This document shows positions 45,695 through 56,929 of a stretch of DNA of 64,000 nt, piece by piece. Origin of the DNA: Castanea sativa (Eukaryota > Streptophyta > Magnoliopsida > Fagales > Fagaceae); assembly GCF_040712315.1 (NCBI RefSeq), contig NC_134020.1, positions 48,345,751-48,409,750 on the forward strand, written 5' to 3'. Position 1 is the stretch's first letter, and each line of letters begins with the position of its first letter. The position numbers and the translations under genes were made by a program. The notes below the pieces were generated by a model. The model was not told the origin of the DNA. It worked only from the letters and a program-made list of their open reading frames with translations, and did not search any database.

Positions 45695-47541
45695 CTAAGC
45701 CAAATATTCTTGCATTCTCGGATCCCTAGCCTCTAATGTCCCCATCACCTGGCCTACGACTAACTGAGAATCTGAGAACATCTGGACTGACTTTCCCCCC
45801 ATTTTCTGAACCATATCCATCCCAATCAATACAGCTTCGTACTCTACCTCATTATTAGTGGCTGAGAACTCCAATCTCAATGATTTCTCAAAAGTAATTC
45901 CTTCAGGTGACACCAAAACTAGCCCCACACCTGATTCTCTTTGGTTCGCAACACCATCGACGTATACTTTCCAACTCAGAAGTTCCCCGCACGAAATTAC
46001 ACCAACTAATTTCCCATCCATGTGCAACCCCTTTGCACTTTCCTTTAATGAAGGTTCAGTGAATTCTGCCACCAAATCAGCAAGGATCTGGCCCTTAACA
46101 GAGGTGCAAGGTATATACTTAATGTCAAAAGCCCCCAAGATAGTTCCCCATGTTGCTACCCTCCCAAAGTAATCAGCACTTTGTAATACCGACTTAAGAG
46201 GAAGCTGGGTCAAAACAACAACTGTATGAAACTGAAAGTAGTGAGGAAGCTTACGCGTAGCATGCACTACGGCCAGGATCGCTTTCTCCAATGGAAAATA
46301 ACGCACTTCAGCTTCATTCAAAGATCTGCTCACATAATAAACTGGTCTTTGCACACCGCCATCGTCGCGTATTAGAACCAAACTGACAGCATGAATGGCC
46401 ATCGCTATATAGGCAAATAGAATCTCATCCATCTCCGGCCGAGACATGATGGGTGGTCGAGAAAGGTATTTTTTAAGTTGTTGAGAAGCTACAGCGCACT
46501 CCTCGGTCCACTCAAATCTCTTCCACTTATTCAGCAACTAGAAGAAAGGTCTACACCTATCAGCGGACCGAGAGATAAACCTGTTGAGAGCAGTAGTCAT
46601 CCCGGTTAGCTTTTGAACTTCCTTTGGATTCCGAGGAGGTTGCAAGCTGTGAATTGCTCTGACTTGTGCAGGATTTACTTCTATTCCTCTGTGAGTCATC
46701 ATGTAGCCTAGAAATTTACCAGAGCCTACGCTAAAAGAGCATTTAGAGGCGTTGAGGCGCAACTTGTACTTCCTCAAAGTCTGAAAAATGTCATTCAAAT
46801 CTTCTATGTGCATGGGCACGGCCTTGCTTTTCACCACCATGTCATCCACATACACTTCAATAGTCTTTCCTAGCTGTAACTCGAACATCTTGGTCATCAT
46901 CCATTGATAGGTAGCCCCTGCGTTTTTCAAGCCAAATGGCATTATCTTGTAATGATAATTCCTCGTAGGAGTAATGAAGGCTGTTTTCTCCTGATCATCT
47001 AGTGCCGAAGGTATTTGGTGATAGCCTTGGAATGCATCAAGGAAACTCATCCAAGGGTGTCTGACTGTAGCATCCACCAACTGATCTATGCAAGGCATTG
47101 GAAACGAATCCTTAGGACAGGCCTTGCTTAAGTCAGTGAAATCCACACACACTCTCCATTTCCCGTTCTTCTTCTTCACCACTACTGTGTGCGTTAACCA
47201 TTCCGGATAAAAAAAACTTCTTTAATAGCCCCAACCCTTTTAAGCTTGAGCACTTCTTCCTTGACAGTCTCGGCATGTTCTTTAGAAGAACGCCGAGGTG
47301 GATGCCTTCTTGGGACAACGGTAGGATTGACGTTCAAATGATGGCAAATGAAGTCTGGGTCAACCCCAAGGGCTTCATAAGGATCCCAGGCAAATACATC
47401 AATATTATTTTTCAAAAACACAACCAACTCCATCTTCTCCTGAAGGGGCAGCTGAACAGCGACCTGAAAGAATTTTTCAGGATCGTCACCTATAAGAACT
47501 TTTTCTAAATCTTCGCATGTGGCTTCTTTTGCTGTCACCAC
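45695..47541 (-). pseudogene. Gypsy reverse transcriptase and RNase H
   Basis: 47194-47541 leads into the polymerase (RRSSKEHAETVKEEVLKL). A one-base shift in a T-run near 47213-47220 breaks it. 46538-47182 carries KKKNGKWRVCVDFTDLSKACPKD, FLDAFQGYHQI, MPFGLKNAGATYQ and the intact catalytic YVDD. TAG at 46538 precedes the RNase H part (45695-46537), with the connection segment YFPLEK..LAVVHATRKLPHYF and the second RNase H motif YVDGVANQRESGVGLVL..NNEVEYEAV. The RNase H active-site acidic residues look preserved; TAG at 45695 ends the frame. Confidence 0.93.
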
Positions 47542-47568
47542 GCTGGGCGCATCTAGAGATGTTAATTG

Positions 47569-49584
47569 CTATAAGTCCTGCGTAGCCGAGACTGAGGACT
47601 CTGGCTCGGCCTGATGCAGTATTGCAGCCGATATGCATTGTCTTGCTACTGATTGGCTCCCGAGAATTTCTTCGATTCGTCGTCCCGACAGGAACTTCAC
47701 TTTGACATGTAGAGTTAAGGAAACGGCATCCAGAGTATGCAGCCAAGGCCTTGTGACGATGGTCGTATAAGGGGAATAAGCGTCAACCACAATAAAATCC
47801 ACATTAACTGTTTTCAGACCTGACTGCACAGGCAGGCGAATTTGTCCCTTTGGTATGACGGCCTTCCCTTCAAAACATATGAGTGGTGAATCATAAGCCG
47901 TAAGATCTTTGAGCTTCAAATTAAGCCCCTTAAACAAATCAGGGTACATAATATCCGCACTACTACCCTAATCAACCATCACCCTCTTCACATCGTAGTT
48001 CCCTATCCTCAGAGTAACCACCAGGGCATCGTCATGCGGCTGAATGGTTCCAACCTTATCCTCTTCTGAAAAGCCCAAAACAGGTGGAGCAACCCCTTTA
48101 ATTCTTTTCAGCCTAGAGCTAGACTCCTCAGCGAGAACATGTGATACGGACATCACCCTAGTAGGACACGAACCGGTCCTGCCTGGAGCAGCGAGGATGA
48201 CATTAATCGTTCTCAAGGGAGGCCGAGATGAATTATTCCTTTTGTTATTCGAACCTGTATGGTTTTCTTGCCCATTGGGCTGATACAAATGTAGCTTCAA
48301 TTTTCCTTCACTAACCAGCTGCTCTAAATGGTTCCAAAGTGTCCGGCAGTTCTCGGTAGTATGACCTACATCCTGATGATATTGGCAAATAAGGTTCTGG
48401 TTCCGCTTCATAGGATCCCCAACCATCTTACTAGGCCACTTGAAGTGGGGTTCCTTGCGGATGCTCTCCAGCAACCGGTGTACCTTTTCTCGGAATACAG
48501 TGTTAACTACTTGTGGAGTGGCCGAACCAGAATGCCCAGAGAAATCTCTCCTGAACCTGTTGTTATTATATCTATCCGACCTGAAATCCCTCCTCTCTTG
48601 AAGGATAACCTTCACCTTCCCTTTGCCTTGCTATTGATCTTCCTCGACCCATTTGTACTCGTCAATACGATCCATGAGCCGACGTACACTCTGCACAGGC
48701 TTTTTGGTTAGGGATTTCCTTATGTCGTGATCAATTGGAAGTCCCACTTTAAAAGTATTAATTGCCACTTCATCAAAATCGTCGTCGATTTCATTAAACA
48801 TCTCCCAGTATCTATCCAAATAAGTTTTCAAGGTCTCTCCCTCCCTCATGGCCATGGACAACAATGAGTCCAAAGGCCAAGGAACTCTACTGCATGCAAT
48901 GAATCGAGACGCAAACGCCCTAGTAAGTTCCATGAAAGAGTCAATAGAACCTGCCTTCAAACCATTAAACCATCTCATAGCAACAAGTCCCAAGCTAGAG
49001 GGGAAGACTTTGCACATTAAGGTTTCATTCTTAGAGTGTACCGCCATCCTTTGATTGAAATGACTCACATGTTCCACTGGGTCTGTTCTTCCATTATAAA
49101 TGGTGAACGTAGGCTGAGTGAATCTTTGTGGAAGCTTTCCCTTCTCAATCCTGCATGAGAAAGGTGACTTAGAGATCTGGTGCAATGCCCTGCTCATAGC
49201 ATCGCTTCCTAAGCCCCTAGAGGAAGACTTCTTATCCCTACCACCAAGAAGATCATCTTTCTCATATAAGAAAGTTTCGCTAGGAGGAGTCCGGGACCTT
49301 GGCTTGTAACTGCTGCTTTGGGAGCCCTCAGAGGAAGGATTAGAAAGAGATCGAGTTCGTCTCCGTCTAGCACGTTGCAACCTCTTCTTAAGGTGATCAA
49401 TCTCCCTTTGCATGGCCTTTGCGTCGTCCTCATGGGGGATTCTGCTTCCACCCCACGAACGACTCCCACCGGGGTGCACCGTGTGCACACTGCCCTCTCG
49501 ATCCGTTTCAAGCTCAAGACGTTGAAAATGATCCTCACGTTGGGACCCCTGAGACTCTGCCTGATGTGGATCTAAACCTGCCAT
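47569..49584 (-). pseudogene. Gypsy gag and protease region
   Basis: Starts at 49584 (MAGLDPHQAE). The gag retrotransposon domain is recognisable by TFTIYNGRTDPVEHVSHFNQRM and RWFNGL (about residues 145-230). The frame continues past TAG stops at 48631 and 47968, and ends at a third TAG at 47569. A Cys-His pair in LICQYHQDVGHTTENC replaces the standard zinc knuckle. The aspartic protease region follows 47968: the stop sits inside the catalytic D-x-G-S-S segment (VMVD*GSSADI). All three stops are TAG in the original frame, with no shift. Confidence 0.88.
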
Positions 49585-49611
49585 AGTGTTCCAATTCCTT
49601 CAATACAAGAT

Positions 49612-49629
49612 TCCCACAGACAGCGCCAA
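49612..49629 (-). other. Gypsy primer-binding site
   Basis: On the minus strand ATTGGCGCTGTCTGTGGG follows the LTR end directly. TGGCGC(C/T)GTC is the usual primer-binding motif of this plant Gypsy group. Confidence 0.75.
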
Positions 49630-49630
49630 T

Positions 49631-50384
49631 TGTAAGTGCACAATTTGTACTCGGACCCAACTACGTGATGGGCTCAGGCCCAAAAGGCCTTATACTATGA
49701 AATTTGTAGAGCGTGGGCTTGAAACCTAGGTTTTATGGATATTGGACAACAAAATAAGCGGGTTAGATTGCCACAATCACACAATCAATGGCTAAAGAAT
49801 AACAGAAATTCTCCTCGGACACAAGCCGAGGATAATTGGTATTGCCTTTCTTTCTTTTAAAGATAGATTACAATTGAAAAAGCTCTCCCCCTTTTTTTAA
49901 TGCCTTTCTCCTTATTTTATATCCTTCTTCTCCTTCCCTTCATCTTCCACGTGTAGCACAAATCTCCAATTTAGATACTTATCCCATCCACCACCCACTG
50001 GAAGTCTTCAAACAGTAGCTGGAAAGCTGAACATTATTGTTCAGAGATCATTTCTCCATTAATGCGGCCAGAGAGGTAGGTGCAAGGTCTTTAATGCAGT
50101 GGTAGCAGCTTTTTTCCTTGATATTTCTCATGCGCTCTTCCTCTTGACAACCATATGGAACACATCTTTATCCACCAGGCCTTCCAAAATTCTCTTCCCA
50201 ACATCATGATGTGTCATACCATCTTTACTAGGCTCAACCGAGGAGATGCCTCTCCTCGAACTACGTCATCAACCCTTTCAGCAAGAGCTGACCTGTGGGC
50301 CTTAAAGGCTTTGCCTGGACTAACCCACATCACCAATATCAGGCCCAAAGCCCAAATACATGTTTTGACCATTTTACCCCCACA
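49631..50384 (-). mobile_element. Gypsy 5' LTR (754 bp)
   Basis: On the minus strand it begins TGTGGGGGTAAAATGG and ends GTGCACTTACA, next to the primer-binding site. It contains several CCGAGGA/TCCTCGG motifs and GGGCCTGAGCCC-type inverted sequence, as does the related solo LTR at 56995-57726. Confidence 0.88.
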
Positions 50385-50981
50385 GAGACCTTTCCTAAAT
50401 CTACTCAAGGTAATTGGCTCATCTTCGGTCGCATTGCTACGTATCTTATATTCCTCAAACGGCTCTACGTACTCAATAGCAGACCTATTGTCTTGTCTCA
50501 AATCATGCCATTGATCCAACAAGTTGCCTTTATGAGATATTGGGAAGTACTTTTCATTGAGCTTTGCCTTCATTTCTTCCCAAAGAGTTATGGGTGGTTG
50601 GTGGGTCTTATGGAGGTGGTTGACAACACTATCCCAATGGAGTTTTGCTCTTCTCACAAGTTTCATTTTGGCAAATCTAACTTTTCTATCCTCAGACAGT
50701 TCATGCCACTCAAAAAAATGCTCCATCTCTCGCACCCAATCATTGTAGACCTGAGGGTTCCTAACACCATCAAAGGTAGGGGCCTCTACTTTGATATGCT
50801 TTGCTGAGTTTTCTTCATTGTCTCTATGGTCTTGCCTAGGATGAGGGCCATGTCTATTATTATTTATTCCATTATGTGCATTATCCTCGTCATACCTATC
50901 CCCTAAGTGGCCTAGACAGGTAGTAAGCTCTGCAATTGCTTGTCTTAATTCATCTGGGGAGGAGGATCTATGTTCAGGCAA
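50385..50981 (-). pseudogene. second Gypsy element: gag fragment
   Basis: Starts at 50981 (MPEHRSSSPDELRQAI) and shows the retrotransposon gag domain: VEAPTFDGVRNPQVYNDWVREMEHFFEW, MKLVRRAKLHWDSV and W.EMKAKLNEKYFP. The frame runs into the first Gypsy element's LTR at 50384 (…TLSRFRKGL), so the element was interrupted there. The other half was lost with the deletion at 44707. This gag is of a different Gypsy lineage from the one at 48631-49584. Confidence 0.88.
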
Positions 50982-52029
50982 GATTGGGGACTAGAGTGAG
51001 ATTCAGAACTAGACTCTGAGTTGGAATTAGACTATTCTTCAAAACTAGTTACTAGACGACTACTACGCAAATGCATGCAAAGAGATCAACAAACTAATTC
51101 TAGCAAGTGAATAGTAAGGATAATACTCAAGTTAAATTATATGTGAAGAGAAGTAATGAATTCCACAGGTTGTTGCATTCAAGTAGTACTAGCTTCAACA
51201 AGAATTAAATTTAAAGGACCTAATTGTTACAATGTGATTAGGCTAGTTCAACTATTAATATTGAGAATTAACTATTTTAAAGGATTTTTTTTTTGTGTTT
51301 TATATTTTCTTTTTTTGTGGCTAAAATAAAAGGCTGAAAGAAAATAAACCAGCAGCTAAAATAACAAAGTCATGTGAAAGTGTAAGCAGGACAAAGGATA
51401 AAGGCAGTAGCATGTTACTGAAGGTAAAGTTGAGGCACATATTAGACATATTGATATTAAATTTGAAAGTGCATTTCAATTCATCAAGATAGGAAAGTCC
51501 ACACCTTGGTTGGGCTGACTTAACAACTTGGGCCTCACTAGACAGTGGGTCACGCTACTAACAATGGGAAGTTGGGCTTATGGTTCCTCACGTGTAGTGG
51601 CACTAGAACCTTCTTGAGTCTTCTGCTTGACCTGACTTGAGTTTTTTTTTTTTTTTTAATGTGAAATACAATAAAGAAAGAACGACTATTTAAACTAGAA
51701 TTCAGCCAAGTTCAAACAGTAAACACCGAAATTAGAGAAACTAAAAAAGAGGAAAACTAAAAAGAAGAAGCAGCGGAGCAAGCACGAAACATCGTTGGAG
51801 TCTACGGCGAAGAGGCGGCATGGTTTATCAGCGTTCACTGTTGGCAGTGCTCGATGGTGGAGATCGAAGCTCGCAAGTCAGAGCACAACGATGGAACTCG
51901 TGAAGCAGCATGGTGGGAGCGATGGTGACAGCGTGTCTGTGGCAGTTGTTGGTGATGATTTCGGCGGTAAGTGGTGCGATGGTGTCATTCCATTGGTGGG
52001 ATCGGCGGCTTGGTGTTGGCTTTCAACTC
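50982..52029. other. unassigned DNA between Gypsy gag and CACTA
   Basis: Should contain the leader or LTR of the older Gypsy element, but I could not identify LTR ends or a primer site. An 82-codon plus-strand frame at 51795-52043 is Gly/Ser/Val-rich without a domain and is not called as a gene. A T-run lies at about 51643-51657. Confidence 0.4.
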
Positions 52030-52260
52030 TCTTCGTCACCTAATATTTTCGTCACTAAACCTTATTTCCAGTGACGGAATATTTCGTCACCAAATGCATT
52101 TTATTTTCCAATTTCAATAGATTAGGTGACAAAGTTTTGCGTCACCGATTGTTTTTTTTTTTTTAATTTCAATAGATCAGGTGAAAAATTATTTCATCAC
52201 CAATTTTTGCTTATAGTCAAATATGACAACGAAAATTATCGTCACCAACTTTATTTTTTT
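52030..52260. repeat. CACTA subterminal repeats (left cluster)
   Basis: Six or so copies of TTCGTCACC/GGTGACAAA-type motifs in both orientations. In CACTA elements such repeats bind the TNPA-like protein. Confidence 0.6.
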
Positions 52261-52849
52261 ATTAATATTCTTTACATTTACTTGCCATTACATTAACCTG
52301 TTCATTTTTAACCAAATCCATAAAATAAAATAAAATTTAAAAAAAAAAAAAAACATTCATTCATTTCTAACCAAATCCATAAATAAAATCCATACAATCT
52401 AAAAATGCAATAAAGATGTTCACAAAGTAATTACAACCATTTACATACAAATAATGTCTTAGCTTCCAAACTTTGCTAAAAATTATTTGAGTTCAAGTAG
52501 TCCCACAAAAGCTATCTTTTTGCCACCAATCCCATATCTGCACAAATATAAAGAAAAATACATTAATAACAAACAAGACTGCAAACCTATATCTCTAATA
52601 AGATGTACTACAATAACAAAAAAAGATTATTATTAGTAAGACAATGCAAAAATTGTCCACAGAATACCCAATAACAAACTAGACAAAATAATCATAATGC
52701 AACATCATATGAAGCCAAACTATCAAAGAAAGAAGACCCACAACATTCTCATCAAATAAAAACCAAACCTACATTACAAACTACGGAAAAATCATAAAGA
52801 ATGCAGAAAAATCCCAATTTAAAACAAAAAAAATAAAGTGAAATCCAAA
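52261..52849. other. non-coding CACTA interior
   Basis: AT-rich, no open frame or recognised repeat. Confidence 0.4.
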
Positions 52850-54125
52850 ACAACAACTCAGCCACCATCATAAACACAAACCCACCCACCACAATGAATA
52901 AAAAATCTAGCTAACACTATTAAAAAAAAAAAAAAAACTAGCTACCACCATCAAACAAAAACCACAGCCACCACCATAAACAAAAAACCCACCACTACCA
53001 TTAAATAAAAAACACAGCCACCACCATTAACACAAAAACCCAGCCACTATCATAAACAAAAAACTCAGCCATCACAATAAACAAAAAACCCATCAACACT
53101 ATTAAACAAAAAACAAAGCCACCACCATTAACAAAAAAACTCAGCTACTACCATAACAAAAAACTCAACCAACACCATTAAACAAAAAGCACAGTCACCG
53201 CCATTAACACAAAAACCCAACCACTATCATAAACAAAAAATCCACCACCACCATTAAACAAAAAACACAGTCACTACCATTAACACAAAAACTTAGCTAC
53301 TGCTATAAACAAAAAACCCAACCATCACAATAAATAAAAAAACTCATCACCAACATTAAACAAAAAACTCAGCCACCACCATAAGCAAAAAACCCACCAC
53401 CACTATTAAACAAAAAACACAGCCACCACCATTAACATAAAAACCCAGCCATTATCATAAACAAAAAACTCAGTCATCACAATAAACAAAAAACTCAGCC
53501 ACCACCACAAACAAAAAACCCATCACCACTATTAAACAAAAAACACAGCCACCACCATTAACACAAAAACTCAGCTACTACTATAAACAAAAAACCCAAC
53601 CACCACCATTAAACAAAAAGCACAGTCACCACCATTAACACAAAAACCCGGCCACTACCATAAAAAAAAATTTAAAAAAAAAAAAAAACCCACCACCACC
53701 ATTAAACAAAAAACATAGTCACTACCATTAACACAAAAACTCAACTACTGCTATAAACAAAAAACCCAACTATCACAATAAACAAAAAACTCATTACCAA
53801 CATTAAACAAAAAACTCAGCCACCACCATAAACAAAAAACTCACCACCACCATTAAACAAAAAACATAGTCACCACCATTAACACAAAATCATAGTTACT
53901 ACCATAAACAAAAAAAACTCAGCCATCACAATAAACAAATAACCCACCACCAACATTAAACAAAAAACTCAACCACTACCATAAACACAAAAACCCAACC
54001 ACACAATAAACAAAAAATCCAGCCACCATCATTAATACAAAACCCACCACCACCATTAAACAAAAAAATCCAACTACCACCACAAACAAAAAACCCACCA
54101 CCATCATTAAACAAAAAACACAATT
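52850..54125. repeat. ~28-bp minisatellite array (about 40 copies)
   Basis: Degenerate direct repeats of the form AAACAAAAAACCCAGCCACCACCATT, with variants alternating ACACAAAAACC and ACAAAAAAC and CACCACCATT versus TATCATAA. The asymmetric A/C composition gives the strand a strong purine/pyrimidine bias. A reverse-strand frame at 53976-54230 (VVVGFF repeats) is a by-product. Confidence 0.85.
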
Positions 54126-54297
54126 ATAGTACAATTGTGCTACGATACCCTCATACATATAAGAGGTTACTATAGCACACAGACCGGGTAATACTTGTTT
54201 TTGTGTTTCTATGCTAAAATATAACAACATATACCATATACAAGCCCCAATACTAATGCTCTTAGGTAGGCAAATAAAACACTAACCAAGATGTGTT

Positions 54298-55080
54298 CTA
54301 ATTGGTAGATGAGCTCCCCCCACTGCCACAAATGTCATTGTCACCCTTGCTCCTCAAATATTGTATGATGCAATCCATCTTCTCCTCCAACCTGAAGTTT
54401 GCATCCTAGAGCTCTTCTACTCGACCCTCAAGTTGTTGAGTATATTGAGTTGAGGAAGATAAGGCAGGAGTCCTAAGAGATGAGGAAGGCCTCATGCCAA
54501 GTCCCTTTACATAGCCACATCTCGGCTTAAGAACCATCATAGATATCTCCTCTTCGGTCAAAGGCTGTGCTTCAGAAGTGGTACAATGCTCATCTTGCAC
54601 TCTTAACATCTCTTGCTGTCATTTCAAATAATAGAAACCATCAGAATTATATATGTTCTAGTTTTGCAAACATATATAGAATAAAAATACATATATTCTA
54701 GTTTTGCAAACTCAAGGCATGTACTGATATACATACATATGTATGTTCGCAATCAGGGTGTACCCACTGTGTTGTCTTTGAATTGAAATGGGTATCATAG
54801 TAGACTTGTGCTAGCTTAGGAATATGACCTCCATTTTTCCGTCTCTAATTATATGCTTTTAAATGTTAGAAGACAAGTTGATTAATTACAACAAGTAATA
54901 TACTAAGCTTTTGAAAAATTGAAATAACACACTGCCTCATCCACCCTAACTGCAAGCGACTTGTTTCCACATCTATGAATATGCTTGTCAATCGTTCCCT
55001 CTTTATTTCTGTTTTTAGCATTTCTTGCTGAGACTTTCTATAAAGAATAAAAACCAAGAAAATATTAGAGTTTTGACTTA

Positions 55081-55138
<58 letters not shown>

Positions 55139-55910
55139 CAATATAAATCTACTCCACCTTCCAAATAAATATTAATCAAACAAATTTGATAGAATGAATA
55201 ATCTAGTAGACATGACACCATAATAAGATCTACATAAAACATTAATCCAATGCATATATAGGTAGGGATTATCTAGGTGAAAGGTGAGAACATACTTCAC
55301 TTGTAATTAAAATTTTCAAAGTATTAATTACCAGCCAATCTTTATCACTCCACTTTCCATCAATTAGTTCAATCCATTTTTCTCGCGTGACATTATTTGG
55401 TGGGTGGTTTCTTGCATATGTGCTTCCTTCATCCTTCACAAGTTTTTTATATTTTGCAAACAACTTGTTGTAGTGGCTGCTCAATAGTCTACCACACTTT
55501 ATATTTAGAGATTTGTTCACAAGTACAGATTCTCCTTGTATATCAAATTGATCCTGCAAAGTGAGGTATGTATAAAGAAAATATCATTCCTTGAATTCAA
55601 TATGCTTAGTAACAGCATCAACAATACACTATAAAATACAACATAAAGTATAAAGCAATGTAATTAAAACAACAAAATCAAGCTCATGGACAACTATAAG
55701 CATAAAAAATACCGCCACATTTTGAATGATCGCCTCTTTTTTACTGCTATCAACATTCTTCCAACTATAAACATTCATAGTGGACAAGTTCGTATGCACT
55801 TGTACACCAATTTGGCTAGCAAACTTCCCTGCATGTTCACCAACAGGAGCACAAAACTCTGGGGCAATGCAGACCGGTAGACATCTAAGGAAACTAACAT
55901 GAATTTCCAT
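54298..55910 (-). CDS. CACTA ORF1, transposase_24 (Ptta/En/Spm) type
   Basis: Five exons fit GT-AG borders on the minus strand: 55713-55910, 55332-55553, 54933-55037, 54737-54845 and 54298-54615. The core family signature is spread over exons 2 to 4: LLSSHYNKLFAKYKKLV, ARNHPPNNVTREKWIELIDGKWSDKDW, then SARNAKNRNKEG..H.H.CGNKSLAV and NGGHIPKLAQVYYDTHF. The last exon holds MVLKPRCGYVKGLGMRPSSS and a Gln-rich tail. This is the TNPA-like accessory protein of CACTA elements, not the TNPD catalytic transposase. A TAG at 54406 after RVEEL truncates the tail by about 35 residues. Frames given by single-exon reading miss exons 3 and 4, which use other frames. Exon borders are by eye. Confidence 0.72.
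55082..55137. repeat. (AT)n microsatellite in CACTA intron
   Basis: A pure AT run of about 55 bp inside the intron between exons 2 and 3 of the CACTA gene. Confidence 0.95.
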
Positions 55911-56738
55911 TATTTTATTTTAATTTTTGATATGCAAACTTGAATTTCCCTTAACACTAGCAGACTGCCAAAAAAATAGTGCACAGATTTAGCTTATTTG
56001 TTAGAACCCTAAACAAAACTGAAATACTCTTACCATAAAATTTTTAAAAACAATGACTTTAAAATTTCCATATAATCAATAGGGAAAGACTCTATTACCT
56101 TCTTCAATCCCAAAATCTATGTCCTAAAATCATTACCCTCTCTAATCCCAAAATCAATGAGAGAGACAGGATCGATGAGAGAGAGAGCTTACCAGTCTTT
56201 TTGAGAGGCTGAGAGGCGTGGGTATGTCAATGAGAGGAGAAAGAGTAACGGTATTTTGTTTACCCATATAAAAATGAGCAAGAGTGGTACAGCATTTAGG
56301 TTTCTTAGGCTCTTCCTCTAAGATTTTGCCACGTAATTTTTTTCTAATGGAAGAAAGTGTATTTTTAAAGTTATGTAGTCACATGAAAAAATCCAAAATA
56401 CTATACATAAATTTTATTCAATAAAAAATAATGAAAAAAAAAAAAGAAATCCAAAAAATTTAGAACCCGCCTCAAATTTGGGCACGGCGCAAAAAGGAAA
56501 TCAAAAAAATTCACTACGCACTGTTTACAAACTGAAGTTACTGAACCTCTACCTTTAGATTACAAACTATGCACTTCAGTGCTTTGCTAGTCTGCCAGTG
56601 CAGCAGTGATATTTGTATACACAAATAGTCAATGAGAGCCACACCTTTGTTTTTTAGTTTTTAATATTGAATGAATAGGAGCCACACCAGTCTGATATTC
56701 TTTTAAGCCTTTAGATTTTGTTTTACTTCCAACACTGT

Positions 56739-56801
<63 letters not shown>

Positions 56802-56929
56802 CCACTACTACTTGATAATTATGATTTAGCATTGATATTCACAGAATTTAGTTTTTTTATTCTTCTTATGATAATTATTATTAGAAAAAACAATAGTAGT
56901 TTTAATTAATTAAGTTTATAAATTTAAAC
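55911..56929. other. 5' region of CACTA gene, with AT microsatellite
   Basis: Contains (AT)n at 56743-56799 and a GAGAGA stretch with repeated AATC.CAAAATC(T/A)ATG at 56105-56190. No coding frame beyond the microsatellite-derived Tyr-Ile repeats. Confidence 0.5.

Larger units (their letters stand above)
44707..50384 (-). mobile_element. Gypsy LTR retrotransposon, 3' end deleted
   Basis: Minus-strand element with 5' LTR (49631-50384), primer site, gag, protease, reverse transcriptase, RNase H and integrase in Gypsy order. It stops within the integrase core at about 44707, where it is joined to receptor kinase copy 4, so the integrase C-terminus and 3' LTR are missing. At the right it is inserted into gag of another Gypsy element. 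The single 5-bp flank GAGAC (50385-50389) has no partner at the left. Confidence 0.93.

Noticed and set aside
51795..52043. 82-codon plus-strand frame rich in Gly, Ser and Val
   Set aside because: No domain, no homologue recognised, and it ends in CACTA subterminal repeats.
53976..54230. Minus-strand frame with VVVGFF repeats resembling membrane helices
   Set aside because: Direct translation of the ~28-bp minisatellite; the periodicity explains the pattern.
56629..56909. Tyr-Ile repeat peptides on both strands
   Set aside because: Translations of the (AT)n microsatellite.
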